64,000 nucleotides of DNA from Neorhizobium populisoli (GTDB lineage Bacteria > Pseudomonadota > Alphaproteobacteria > Rhizobiales > Rhizobiaceae). Where the stretch lies: NCBI RefSeq assembly GCF_019430945.1, contig NZ_JAHYCB010000002.1:434001-498000 (forward strand), read 5' to 3'. This document shows, piece after piece, positions 12,113 through 20,610 of this stretch (its first letter is position 1; every line of letters starts with the position of its first letter). Made by a program: the position numbers and the translations under genes. The notes beneath the pieces are model-generated. The model ran no database searches. It was not told where the DNA came from and worked only from the letters and a program-made list of their open reading frames with translations.

Positions 12113-12187
12113 TGGGGCGTCGCCAAGCGGTAAGGCACCGGTTTTTGGTACCGGCATTCCCAGGTTCGAATCCTGGCGCCCCAGCCA
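12113..12187 (+). tRNA. tRNA-Gln (anticodon TTG)
   Basis: A complete cloverleaf: acceptor TGGGGCG pairs with CGCCCCA (12177-12183), anticodon stem CCGGT/ACCGG encloses TTTTGGT with anticodon TTG, and the T-loop is TTCGAAT. G is the discriminator and CCA is encoded at 12185-12187. It lies between the divergently read metallo-hydrolase and a lipoprotein gene. Confidence 0.97.
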
Positions 12188-12278
12188 TGTTCCTTCCAGC
12201 TTAACAAATTGTAGTTTCAGGTTGCCGCTCATCGACGCGCCGGCGTCGCGCGCGGTTGGGATTTATTGCCCGAAATAC

Positions 12279-12310
12279 AAAGCCCGGCGCCGATGGTGAC
12301 GCCGGGCTTT
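12279..12310 (-). terminator. Probable terminator, usable in both directions
   Basis: An 11-bp stem (12279-12289 with 12300-12310, core AGCCCGGCG) and a 10-base loop. It lies 26 bases after the stop of the minus-strand lipoprotein gene, and about 90 bases after tRNA-Gln on the plus strand. Short T-runs flank both sides. Confidence 0.75.
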
Positions 12311-12335
12311 TGAATGCGCAAATCGAACCGGCTTG

Positions 12336-12692
12336 TTACTTGGCCGTCAGCAGTTCCGTGCAATAGCTCGGGCTGGTGGCGCCCGGACGGTCGGAAACGA
12401 TCGAAATGCTGCGGATCGTATAGTTGTCGGAGACGGTGATCTTGGCCGAGCAGCTGACGCTCGACGTGCTGCCGTTCTGCAGCTTGATGCGGTTATAGCC
12501 GCCACGCCAATTGTAGACGGTGGACGAGCCGTCGCTGCTGTCGCTGAGCGGCGGGCTGTATTTGGCGAAGAATTCGCCGGCGGAATGGCCGACCCAGCGC
12601 GACTCGATCGCGTTGCTGGCAACGCTCACGGTGGTGCAGGCCGTGAGGCCAAGGGCAAAAAGAGCGGTCGATGCGATGACGCGGCGGTTCAT
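12336..12692 (-). CDS. Small lipoprotein, hypothetical
   Basis: A 118-residue protein starting MNRRVIASTALFALGLTAC, a lipoprotein signal with lipobox LTAC (Cys near residue 19). The mature part has a Ser/Thr-rich stretch and two further Cys (near SVSCSAK and SYCTEL) that could form a disulfide. The ATG at 12692 is preferred, with AAAGGA upstream; a longer in-frame extension to 12764 has no signal-peptide logic. Function unknown. Confidence 0.7.
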   Translation of the reverse strand: MNRRVIASTALFALGLTACTTVSVASNAIESRWVGHSAGEFFAKYSPPLSDSSDGSSTVYNWRGGYNRIKLQNGSTSSVSCSAKITVSDNYTIRSISIVSDRPGATSPSYCTELLTAK

Positions 12693-12956
12693 GGTTTTGC
12701 AATTCCTTTGTGGAGCTGTCGCCCGGGAGGCATATCGGATAACTCGCACTATCAGATTTCGCACTGGCTTCGCGAGGTCCAGAAGCTGCGGAATGGCGCC
12801 ATCAACATCAAATTTTTGCCGCGCCGCTTTTTTGCAACGCCCGGCTTTGAAGGCTTTCCGTAACGACGGGGGTGGCGAAACCGATCTTGTCGCAAATTTT
12901 TCATGACAAGCGCTTGTGGAATGAAAAATGCTGGTCTATAGAGGCGCCGCTGGTCA

Positions 12957-13033
12957 CGGAGTGTAGCGCAGTCTGGTAGCGCACCACGTTCGGGACGTGG
13001 GGGTCGCAAGTTCGAATCTTGCCACTCCGACCA
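12957..13033 (+). tRNA. tRNA-Pro (anticodon CGG)
   Basis: Acceptor CGGAGTG pairs with CACTCCG (13023-13029), anticodon stem CCACG/CGTGG encloses TTCGGGA with anticodon CGG, T-loop TTCGAAT, discriminator A, encoded CCA at 13031-13033. Its 3' half recurs in decayed form at 16564-16638, which suggests it is the integration site of the island that follows. Confidence 0.97.
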
Positions 13034-13037
13034 GCCG

Positions 13038-13066
13038 AAAAGCCCGCTATAGCGGGCTTTTTTCGT
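13038..13066 (+). terminator. Rho-independent terminator of tRNA-Pro
   Basis: Stem AAAAGCCCGC (13038-13047) with GCGGGCTTTT, four-base loop TATA, followed by a run of T. It begins five bases after the tRNA CCA end. Confidence 0.93.
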
Positions 13067-13569
13067 TTTTGCTCATGTCTATTAAAAATCGTCACCATGA
13101 TATTCGCCATTGGATTGGTCCCCATTCCCACGGTGAACAGGCCGTCGTCTTTTCCGGGACGCCCTGCCGGGACAGCTGAAGCGCGAAGCTAAGATTGACT
13201 GCGGGCGCTGCTGTCTCCGCGCAGCGCGGCAAACTGCCGGGCGATGTGCTCGACGAAAGCGCGATCAGTCGGTGTAGTCGCCTTGTATGCGTTCATTTGA
13301 TTAAGGGCTCGGAGATCGGTCTGAATAGACCCACTTACCGTCGGCATCAGCTCCTATGAGCGCGATGATGCGACAGTTACGTCTAGCAAGATAAGTGACA
13401 GCCCGGCATACTGACCGACCGCCAGCAGGCGACCACGGAGATCAAGCCCGATCGCATTCTGGAAGAGCTCGGCCGAGGTGGAAGATCGGGCGCGGGAATA
13501 GCCGATTATTAGGCCTCAAGCCTGCCAAATGAAATGCGGAGGATGGGTGTAAACGGTCCTCCGCGACCA
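13067..13569. other. 503-base region without an intact gene
   Basis: Between the tRNA-Pro terminator and the pyruvyltransferase stop I find no intact coding frame. Short interrupted frames on the minus strand between about 13189 and 13460 look like decayed coding sequence (next entry). It lies just inside the proposed island. Confidence 0.6.
13189..13353 (-). pseudogene. Possible decayed 3' end of a LysR-type regulator gene
   Basis: The open stretch ends with a frame reading TPTDRAFVEHIARQFAAL before its stop, reminiscent of the tail of LysR effector domains (segment of the type TPSPAAELFIEHAR). Upstream, other frames give RLLAVGQY and GADADGKWVY before stops and frame changes interrupt them. 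The resemblance is weak and rests on my reading only. Confidence 0.22.
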
Positions 13570-14352
13570 TCACTTGTTTGCCTGTAATGATAGAACATCC
13601 TTATAAAAGGCGAGGTTCGCCTCCCTGCTTTCAGCAAGGGCATTCGGATATTGCTGCGTCACCCCGACATATTTTGCCCAGTCCTGGGCCGTGCAAATGA
13701 CAGGAGCATGAGCGAAGCGATAAAGCTTTGACATGGAAGGTATCACGATCACGCGCCGGCCAAGTAACGTGGCCCAATAGGCTCCGTGATAGGAGTTGGT
13801 GATGACGAGATGAGCCGACCCTAAGAAACGCAGCACAGCCTGCAAGTCATCGCCACTGTTGGAGATCGTGGGAAAACCCGAGATGCCGAGCGGGATTCGT
13901 TTATGTTCGTAGACGCATATCTCGGTTGTGACGGCATAGTCCGTATCGAAGAGCTCAGACATGCAGCTCGCGCAAGGAACCCACCGATAAGCGGTACCGA
14001 AATCCCGCACCCCAACAAGATCAAATGCTTTCAGATAAGCAGGATAGTCTCCGTCGTACGGCAGGACAATTTTGCCGGTCTTGTCGATATTTTCCGACTC
14101 GCCAATTCCCCATGCTACCAGAGACTGCATTTCCGGCTTGCGCGCCACGAGCTTTTCCATGAACGGATGAAAAGTCTTCGCTATGAGACCACCACCGCCA
14201 ACGATCACATGCGGCGCAAGGGAGACGTTGTCGAGATCCAGGATATCGCCTTCAGCGTCCGGGAGCTGAAAATATCGACAGGGAGCGCAGTACCAATCTC
14301 CCACATTCGTCTTATCTCGCCGATATATGTTGCCTGTGGTCACGATGGGCAC
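13570..14352 (-). CDS. Polysaccharide pyruvyl transferase family protein
   Basis: A 260-residue protein of the ExoV/WcaK/CsaB type, which adds ketal-linked pyruvate from PEP to sugars. Family features seen are the N-terminal NVGDWY segment, the glycine-rich HVIVGGGGLI near residue 50, and the C-terminal HLVITNSYHGAYWATLLGRRVIVI, the conserved S-x-H-G strand. It overlaps the upstream three-domain gene by 13 bases, so the two are probably translated together. Codon use is more AT-rich than in the flanking sulfur genes. The acceptor sugar is unknown. Confidence 0.82.
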   Translation of the reverse strand: MPIVTTGNIYRRDKTNVGDWYCAPCRYFQLPDAEGDILDLDNVSLAPHVIVGGGGLIAKTFHPFMEKLVARKPEMQSLVAWGIGESENIDKTGKIVLPYDGDYPAYLKAFDLVGVRDFGTAYRWVPCASCMSELFDTDYAVTTEICVYEHKRIPLGISGFPTISNSGDDLQAVLRFLGSAHLVITNSYHGAYWATLLGRRVIVIPSMSKLYRFAHAPVICTAQDWAKYVGVTQQYPNALAESREANLAFYKDVLSLQANK

Positions 14353-16298
14353 CGATTGCTTTGAAACAAATATATTCTCTCGCGGCTGTCGCTACTCGGA
14401 ACGATCGATTTGAGATCGTAGCCGGCGCTTACAGCAATCGACACGAGGCCGGCAGAAGACAACGCGCTAAACCATCCGTGAGCGGACCGGTCACGCTTGC
14501 CATCGAAGTCCGTAGGATAATACGTGACGAGAAGCCTTGGCCATTTTACCGCCAGGCGATCAAGAAGCAGTTTCGGATCATGAATATACTCAAGGACGCC
14601 GAGCATCGACACGACCGACGCCTTGATATCGGGAAGCTCCCCCTTATTAAGATCGCAAACTATGGTTCTCGCGTCTCGCGAAACAATGTCAGAGGGTTGA
14701 TATGTCACCCCGGGCTTTAGGTGCCGTTCTAGGTCCATCCCTCCGCAACCGAGATCCAATACGACATCAGGTGCGTCTATAAGGGAGGCCACTATCTCGG
14801 CGCGGCCTGACCACTGCGACAATAAATTTACCTTGTCTGCCCATCGCGCGATATCGCTTTCGTGCTGAACTGATAGTTTGGCAGTACGGGAAATGCGATC
14901 GTCGACCTTAAGATCACGATATGCAGACTGTAAAACCGGAGTGTTCGAGTTCTTCGACAAACCCAACTCAGCTTCGAGCTCAGATAACCGGGCATGTCGT
15001 TTATCAAGGAGAAGGGCTGATACCCCTTCGTTATCCACCGCCTTCTTTTCCTCCCGACTTGCCTGCAAATGCTCGATAACAGGCGTCACGGGCTGCGAGA
15101 AACGGCGGTCGAACACCATGCACATTGCCGGCGGAAGATGCTCCACCCTAAAGGCTTGCGGGCTCCGCATAGAATTTGCGATTACAACATCATGCAGACT
15201 GTGCTGATCCCAAGCTTCGGGTTTGGAAGACTGATCGGAGCACCACTCCTCCAGAAAGGCTCTGGCTCCTTCCGTATCATTTATAAGTATGGTTCCGCTG
15301 ATGTAGTTCTTGCCGTGATGTCCGGCTACGGCAATATCACCCGTGTAGCCGTGCAGATAAGGCCAAGGATCGGAATGAACCACCGCATCGACATCCACGT
15401 ACAATAATGGGCCGACAAGCTGATTCCGCCTCTCCTTGAGGAAATGAGGCTTGCGACGCACATTGGCGAGCCATCCGCCCGCATCATCGACCGCGGACAA
15501 GGCTATAGGAAGGCCAAGTCTGCTCAGGGACGCCATCATCCGATGAGCCTCCCTCTCGTAACGCGTTCCCTGGGTGTAATACGCCACGATTGTTCCGGGC
15601 CTATCTTCCGAGGCAGCAGATGAACTGGCCGACATGGTCTTAAACCACGATCGGTCATCGCTGTAGCCCCAGCGCTTTGCTACGTCGAACAGCTCGGGCG
15701 CGAGACGAAACTGCCGTACAATTCTTGCTACATCTTCCGTGGTTGCATCGAAGAGAGCGGGAACCGGAATATTCCTCTCATCGTCGGAAGCACGCCCTTC
15801 CACAAGGAAAGCGCGCAAACTCTCAGCCACCTTTTCTGGATGCTGGTTCAAATCCTCGTATCGCACAGTCAAGGTGGGGGGATGTCTGCCGAGCACGGAG
15901 CGCATAAGTTTTGCGGCGTACAAAATGCCGGGGTCACTCAAGGTCGCGACACCGTTTTCTGCAAGGTGAAGACAATGATCGAAAGAATATCGATACTGAC
16001 CTGAGATATCCGGATGACGTACGGTCAATAACCTGCCCGGATGGTCAACGAACGCGATGATGCGTATTTTTTCACCGGCATCGATCAACTTTCCGACGCT
16101 GAAAAGGTTGGCAACGGAGGTTGAGACCGCGCCGAGCGGAAAAGAAGACGATTGTTTTTGCAAGTCTCTAAGAGACGTCTCAGATACAACAGGTATATCA
16201 ACGGGGAGCACATCACGGATTAGCTGGGTTAGAAGCGAAATTCCTTCGTAGGGAAGACCGACAACTGCGGCCCAAAGTGGTGAAGTTACAACCTGCAT
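14340..16298 (-). CDS. Three-domain sulfotransferase-like / glycosyltransferase / methyltransferase fusion
   Basis: From the ATG at 16298 (AGGA six bases upstream) it has 652 residues. Residues 1-220 resemble a sulfotransferase: GLPYEGISLL sits where the PAPS P-loop is expected, and TVRYEDLNQHPEKV matches the late YEDL helix; the usual basic P-loop residue is absent, so activity is doubtful. Residues about 235-440 form a nucleotide-sugar transferase-like domain with LLYVDVDAVVHSDP (D-x-D) and GTILINDT. After a coiled linker, residues about 490-652 are a class I methyltransferase with VVLDLGCGGMDLE and a CDLNKGELPD strand. It overlaps the pyruvyltransferase gene, implying joint work on one surface glycan. 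Upstream in-frame codons to 16451 lack a ribosome site. Confidence 0.75.
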   Translation of the reverse strand: MQVVTSPLWAAVVGLPYEGISLLTQLIRDVLPVDIPVVSETSLRDLQKQSSSFPLGAVSTSVANLFSVGKLIDAGEKIRIIAFVDHPGRLLTVRHPDISGQYRYSFDHCLHLAENGVATLSDPGILYAAKLMRSVLGRHPPTLTVRYEDLNQHPEKVAESLRAFLVEGRASDDERNIPVPALFDATTEDVARIVRQFRLAPELFDVAKRWGYSDDRSWFKTMSASSSAASEDRPGTIVAYYTQGTRYEREAHRMMASLSRLGLPIALSAVDDAGGWLANVRRKPHFLKERRNQLVGPLLYVDVDAVVHSDPWPYLHGYTGDIAVAGHHGKNYISGTILINDTEGARAFLEEWCSDQSSKPEAWDQHSLHDVVIANSMRSPQAFRVEHLPPAMCMVFDRRFSQPVTPVIEHLQASREEKKAVDNEGVSALLLDKRHARLSELEAELGLSKNSNTPVLQSAYRDLKVDDRISRTAKLSVQHESDIARWADKVNLLSQWSGRAEIVASLIDAPDVVLDLGCGGMDLERHLKPGVTYQPSDIVSRDARTIVCDLNKGELPDIKASVVSMLGVLEYIHDPKLLLDRLAVKWPRLLVTYYPTDFDGKRDRSAHGWFSALSSAGLVSIAVSAGYDLKSIVPSSDSRERIYLFQSNRCPS

Positions 16299-16770
16299 AC
16301 CCAATCCTACACATCCCATTCTCGGCAGTTGTCTAGCATGGACAAAGGGACAGTAAAATAACAGTCCGCCAGAAACTGACAGAGCGAGAGCGGTGGATTG
16401 GCGTTGATATTCCAAGTGGAGATGTTCCCGCCTCAATCTCTGCGCCGCCACACGGTTATGCGCCTACGGGACCAAGCGCGCCGATTGCTGCATGACACTC
16501 AACGCACGGTGATCATTTCAACTCGCCCGCCCCGGAACTGGTAAGTTTTCGCGAAGCTTCTTCCGTTCGGGACGTAGGGTCGAGTGTCGAATCACTCGAC
16601 TCCGGCCACCCGAAAAGCCTTATGCCGAAAGGCGGTTTACTTCCCGAACAGATCATCCGTAAAAATTGCCATTGATCCCATATGGCCTCTGCCCATGGCA
16701 TGAGGCGAGGGTAGGGTGTCCTGCCGCAAAATCACTGCAGGCAGCCCGCTCTCGTCGGCGATCAAATAGA
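16299..16770. other. Intergenic region between island gene and cysN
   Basis: No supported gene. It should contain the promoter of the three-domain gene (minus strand). Its centre holds the tRNA-Pro-like fragment at 16564-16638. A short minus-strand frame covering that fragment is read through tRNA-like sequence and is not a credible gene. Confidence 0.65.
16564..16638 (+). repeat. Decayed copy of the tRNA-Pro 3' half and terminator (candidate att site)
   Basis: CGTTCGGGACGT at 16564 matches tRNA-Pro 12987-12998. A T-arm-like CGAGT/ACTCG pair, ACTCCG, CCA and CCGAAAAGCC follow in the same order as in the tRNA and its terminator. The T-arm sequence differs but still pairs. The 5' half of a tRNA is missing. 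With the intact tRNA-Pro it brackets about 3.5 kb of surface-glycan genes, as expected of attL/attR of an integrative element. No integrase remains. Confidence 0.72.
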
Positions 16771-16791
16771 AAAGGGCCGTTAAGGCCCTTT
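16771..16791 (-). terminator. Rho-independent terminator of cysDN
   Basis: Stem AAAGGGCC (16771-16778) with GGCCCTTT (16784-16791), five-base loop, followed on the minus strand by TTCTATTTG. It starts 28 bases after the cysN stop. Confidence 0.88.
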
Positions 16792-16818
16792 CTTGTTTCC
16801 GATTGAACTTTCGAAGGT

Positions 16819-18318
16819 TCAGATATCGCTCGCCGCGTTCGTGAAGATCTCGGCGGCCTGCTTGGCGGTCAGGCGGCGGATTTCGGTTTCGTCGCGGCGG
16901 CTGGCGAAGAGTTCACTCGCCATCAGCTGTTCGGCAAGGTCGGCCGGCAGCGACAGCAGCACGCGCTGGCCGTCGGCCGAACGGGTCTGGTGGATGCCGC
17001 CGAGGTCGCCGCGCTTGGCGGTGATCATGCCGCCGGCCACCGTGTTCAGCGTATCCGGATCGATCAGGATGAAGGCGCCGGTCGCGCGGTTCTGTTCGTA
17101 GGTGTCGAACACGGCCTGCTCCTCGAAGGAAAGGCGCACCTTGCCGATGGCGTTCATGTCGAGCACGGAGGCATGTGGCTGCCAGTTGCCGGTGGAAAGC
17201 TCCAGCTGGCTCACCGGCTCGATGGTCACCCGTTGGCGCCGCGCGCCGCTCTTCAGCCAGTAACGCTTGCCGGGCTCGATACCGCCCGGCTGCAGCGAGA
17301 CGAGCTGCGCGTCGAATTCGTGACCCACCATCGGCTGGCCGTCGAGCGAGACGATCACGTCGCCGCGCGCCACGTCCACCTGGCGGTCGAGAACCAGCGT
17401 GATCGCATCGCCGGCAACCGCCGCATTGCGCACGAGGTCGAAAGTGACGATCTGCTTGACGTTGGCGATCGTGCCGGCCGGGAGGATGGCAACGCTGTCG
17501 CCCGGCTTGATCGAGCCGCCCGCGACCGTGCCCTGATAACCGCGAAAACTTTCGCCGGGGCGCGAGACGCGCTGCACCGGCAGGCGGAAACCGCCGGCCT
17601 GGGTGGAGCGAACCGTCGCCAGTTCCAGCGCCTCCACCAGTGTCGGGCCTTCATACCACGGCATGGCCGAGGAGGCCGCGTAGACGACGTTCTCGCCCTT
17701 CAGCGCCGACATCGGAATGGCGGTGATCTGGCGCACGCCGAGCGACAGAGCGAATTCGCGGAACTCGTTGGAAATCCGCTCGAAGATGGCGCGGTCGTAA
17801 TTGACCAGATCGAACTTGTTGACCGCCAGTACGAACTGCCGGATGCCCATCAGCGCTGCGATTGTCGCGTGACGGCGGGTCTGCTCAAGCAGGCCAGCGC
17901 GGGCGTCGGCGAGCAGCACTGCGAGATCGGCAGTCGAGGCGCCGGTCGCCATGTTGCGGGTATATTGAACATGGCCGGGCGTATCGGCGACGATAAACGA
18001 GCGCCGGTCGGTGGCGAAATAACGGTAGGCGACGTCGATGGTGATGCCCTGTTCGCGCTCGGCCTGCAGGCCGTCGAGCAGAAGCGCGAAATCCGGCAGG
18101 CCGAGATCGTTTTGGCTACCCGAGTCGCGTGCCAGCGTCGCCGCCTGGTCTTCCTTGACAGCCTTGGTGTCCCAGAGCAGGCGGCCAATCAGCGTCGACT
18201 TGCCGTCGTCGACGGAGCCGCAGGTGATCAGGCGCAGCGGGCGGGTGTCGCGCACCGCCTTGGCCGGTTCCGCGAAAGGGAGGATGGTCGCCGAAGCGTT
18301 ATTGGCTGTTGCGGTCAT
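16819..18318 (-). CDS. cysN: Sulfate adenylyltransferase subunit 1 (GTPase), CysN
   Basis: The regulatory GTPase of ATP sulfurylase, which makes adenosine 5'-phosphosulfate (APS) from sulfate and ATP. The 499-residue length is that of CysN alone; the C-terminal APS-kinase domain of NodQ/CysNC fusions is absent. G1 is GSVDDGKST near residues 34-42, G3 DTPGHVQYTRNMATGAS, G4 NKFDLV, followed by EF-Tu-like beta-barrel domains. It begins one base after the cysD stop and is surely cotranscribed with it. Confidence 0.97.
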   Translation of the reverse strand: MTATANNASATILPFAEPAKAVRDTRPLRLITCGSVDDGKSTLIGRLLWDTKAVKEDQAATLARDSGSQNDLGLPDFALLLDGLQAEREQGITIDVAYRYFATDRRSFIVADTPGHVQYTRNMATGASTADLAVLLADARAGLLEQTRRHATIAALMGIRQFVLAVNKFDLVNYDRAIFERISNEFREFALSLGVRQITAIPMSALKGENVVYAASSAMPWYEGPTLVEALELATVRSTQAGGFRLPVQRVSRPGESFRGYQGTVAGGSIKPGDSVAILPAGTIANVKQIVTFDLVRNAAVAGDAITLVLDRQVDVARGDVIVSLDGQPMVGHEFDAQLVSLQPGGIEPGKRYWLKSGARRQRVTIEPVSQLELSTGNWQPHASVLDMNAIGKVRLSFEEQAVFDTYEQNRATGAFILIDPDTLNTVAGGMITAKRGDLGGIHQTRSADGQRVLLSLPADLAEQLMASELFASRRDETEIRRLTAKQAAEIFTNAASDI

Positions 18319-18319
18319 C

Positions 18320-19273
18320 TCAGAAATATCCTTCGCGCTTCTTCTTTTCCATCGAGCCGGACTGGTCGCGATCGATGGCGCGGCCCTGGCGTTCGGAAAC
18401 GGTGGCGATTTCCAGCTCGGCGATCACCTCTTCGAGGTTCGAAGCCGTGGAGCGGATGGCACCGGTCAGCGGGAAGCAGCCGAGCGTGCGGAAGCGGATC
18501 GAGCCGCGCTGCACGGTCTCGCCGGGCAGAAGCTGAAGCCGTGGATCTTCGGCAAGGATCATCATGCCGTCGCGCTCCACATAGGGGCGTTCTGCGGCAT
18601 AATAGAGCGGCACGAGCGGGATGTCTTCCGCCTGGATGTAGCGCCAGATATCGACTTCCGTCCAGTTGGAGAGCGGGAAGGCGCGCACGCTCTCGCCCTT
18701 TTTGATCATGCCGTTATAGACGTTCCACAGTTCCGGGCGTTGGTTGCGCGGGTCCCATTTGTGGTCCGGCGTGCGGAAGGAATAGATGCGCTCCTTGGCA
18801 CGGGAGGCTTCCTCGTCGCGCCGCGCACCGCCGAAGGCCGCGTCGTAACCGCCGGCATCCAGCGCCTGCTTCAGCGCCTCGGTCTTCATGATGTCGGTGT
18901 AAAGCGCCGAACCATGGGTGAAGGGCGTCACGCCCTCCGCCTTGCCGCGTTGATTGGTGTGGACCACGAGGTCGAGATCGTATTTCTGAGCGATCTCGTC
19001 GCGGAACGCGATCATTTCCTTGAACTTCCAGGTCGTATCGACATGCAGAAGCGGGAAGGGAACGCGGCCGGGATAAAAGGCCTTTCGGGCAAGATGCAGC
19101 AGGACGGATGAATCCTTGCCGATCGAATAAAGCATCACCGGCTTTTCGAATTCCGCCGCCACTTCGCGAAAGATATGGATCGCTTCGTTTTCGAGGGCTT
19201 TCAGATGCGGATCGAGCGGCGGTCTGGAAACGGGCGGGTTCTTCACTTCCGTTTCCTGTACTGACAGGGGCAT
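18320..19273 (-). CDS. cysD: Sulfate adenylyltransferase subunit 2, CysD
   Basis: Catalytic ATP-pyrophosphatase subunit of ATP sulfurylase; partner of CysN. The 317-residue protein has the PP-loop [12 protein letters not shown] near residue 50 and the family segments [16 protein letters not shown] and [10 protein letters not shown]. It is the first gene of the minus-strand cysD-cysN pair. A RIME-like palindrome lies between it and cysH upstream, so cysH, cysD and cysN may form one transcript interrupted by that structure. Confidence 0.97.
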   Translation of the reverse strand: MPLSVQETEVKNPPVSRPPLDPHLKALENEAIHIFREVAAEFEKPVMLYSIGKDSSVLLHLARKAFYPGRVPFPLLHVDTTWKFKEMIAFRDEIAQKYDLDLVVHTNQRGKAEGVTPFTHGSALYTDIMKTEALKQALDAGGYDAAFGGARRDEEASRAKERIYSFRTPDHKWDPRNQRPELWNVYNGMIKKGESVRAFPLSNWTEVDIWRYIQAEDIPLVPLYYAAERPYVERDGMMILAEDPRLQLLPGETVQRGSIRFRTLGCFPLTGAIRSTASNLEEVIAELEIATVSERQGRAIDRDQSGSMEKKKREGYF

Positions 19274-19335
19274 TTCAGTCTCCGAGCAGTCTAGATAACA
19301 AACACAAAAGGTGGCGGCTTTCGTCGGGCGGTTTG

Positions 19336-19473
19336 CCCCTCATCCGCCTGCCGGCACCTTCTCCCCGTTTTGACGGGGAGAAGGGCGAAAGCAGCGCCCT
19401 TTCCGTCCCTCGCTAGCGTTGAGCGAGGCACGTCCCCTCTCCCCGCGCGCGGGGAGAGGGTTAGGGTGAGGGG
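19336..19473. repeat. RIME-like intergenic palindromic repeat (copy 1)
   Basis: About 138 bases with two hairpins: CTTCTCCCCGTTTTGACGGGGAGAAG-type and CTCTCCCCGCGCGCGGGGAGAG-type, flanked by CCCCTCATCC and GGGTGAGGGG. The layout (two palindromes, short core, CCCTCA ends) matches rhizobial intergenic mosaic elements. It lies between cysH and cysD. Confidence 0.85.
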
Positions 19474-19482
19474 CAGCTCCAT

Positions 19483-20247
19483 TCACGTTCGGCCGTTGAT
19501 CGGGGAGGCTTCCGAAGCGGTTTCCGGCACATGCAGGCCGCATTCGCGCTTCTCGTCGTTTTCCCACCACCAGCGGCCGGCACGTTCGGGTTCGCCCGGC
19601 TTAATGGCGCGCGTACACGGCTCGCAGCCGATTGAGGGATAACCGCGACCATGCAGCTGATTGACCGGAATGGCTTCCGCGGCGACATGCGCCTTGATCG
19701 TCTCGATGTCCCAGTCGGCCAGCGGATTGATCTTCAACAGGCCACGTTCCGCATCATATTCCGCAAACGGCGTCGTGGCGCGGTTGCCCGACTGGCCGCG
19801 GCGAAGGCCCGTGATCCAGATGTCGGTGCTGGAAAGAGCCTTGGCGAGCGGCTTCAGCTTGCGCACATGACAGCAGGCGTGACGAGCCTCGACGCTGTCG
19901 TAAAAACCGTTCAGCCCGTACTGAGCCGCATAGGCATCGATATCGTCCTGCTCCGGCACGAAACGGCGAATGTCGATGCCGTAACGCTCTTCCGTCTCGC
20001 CGATCAGATCGACGGTTTCCTTGAACAGGCGGCCGGTCTCCAGTGTCGAGACTTCGATCGGCAGGCGATGGGTGCCGATCGCGGCGGTAATCACCTGGTC
20101 TTCGATGCCGAGGGAGGTGGTGAAGACGGCGCGTCCCAGCTGGGCTGCAAGGGCAAGGCGCCCGGCAAGATCGAGGCTGGCGAGTTTGGTATCGATATCA
20201 GCAGCCGAAGCCAGGAAATCCTGGCTGGCGGGTTCATGGACTGTCAT
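19483..20247 (-). CDS. cysH: Assimilatory adenylyl-sulfate (APS) reductase, CysH
   Basis: Reduces activated sulfate to sulfite with thioredoxin. From the ATG at 20247 it has 254 residues. The PP-loop-like fold starts near SLGIEDQVIT; the C-terminus carries HACCHVRKLKP and IGCEPCTR, the paired-Cys [4Fe-4S] motif (CC...C-x2-C) that marks APS reductases rather than PAPS reductases. This fits the absence of an APS kinase domain in cysN. It is divergent from the Rrf2 regulator gene and upstream of cysD. An in-frame extension to 20361 is unlikely to be translated. Confidence 0.93.
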   Translation of the reverse strand: MTVHEPASQDFLASAADIDTKLASLDLAGRLALAAQLGRAVFTTSLGIEDQVITAAIGTHRLPIEVSTLETGRLFKETVDLIGETEERYGIDIRRFVPEQDDIDAYAAQYGLNGFYDSVEARHACCHVRKLKPLAKALSSTDIWITGLRRGQSGNRATTPFAEYDAERGLLKINPLADWDIETIKAHVAAEAIPVNQLHGRGYPSIGCEPCTRAIKPGEPERAGRWWWENDEKRECGLHVPETASEASPINGRT

Positions 20248-20610
20248 CGGGTAGTCTTTCGTGAGCGATTGCTTGATTATTCGGGCAATGCGCGCAAAAG
20301 GACAGGAAAACCCGTTTCTTCCCGCGGGGCGGAAGAGCAAATATCTCTCCAAAGCGTCCATCGCACAGAAAACCTGCCGCCTTAACCAATCGTGACCATT
20401 TTTGCGGCCTCAAACCCCTGCATTGGTTTGTATTTTCTCATGATTTGAGCTATCCCGGATGTATGCAGGCGGGCCGAGATTTGGGTCGGCATGCATGCAG
20501 CCCTGAGCGCCGATCCTGGCGAACCGTGGATGCCCTTGAGATAGAGCTGATCGAGCGGCGCCGTGAGGATAAATTCCCTCGCGGCGGCGCTGCCGTTTAA
20601 TGGTTGCGTG
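20248..20610. promoter_or_regulatory. Divergent cysH / Rrf2-regulator promoter region
   Basis: A 363-base gap that must hold both promoters. AACCAA near 20382 and TTGGTT near 20425 form a loose inverted repeat, and an interrupted palindrome built on ATGCAGGCGGGCC and GGTCGGCATGCAT lies around 20463-20498. Either could bind the neighbouring Rrf2 protein. No promoter boxes could be fixed. Confidence 0.4.

Noticed and set aside
16513..16701. 62-codon minus-strand frame beside the tRNA-Pro fragment
   Set aside because: It is read through tRNA-like and terminator-like sequence and has no ribosome site.
16819..18318. NodQ-type bifunctional CysNC
   Set aside because: The protein ends at 499 residues after the beta-barrel domains; there is no APS-kinase P-loop.
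16990..18705. 571-codon plus-strand frame across cysN and cysD
   Set aside because: Antisense to two complete, recognisable genes.
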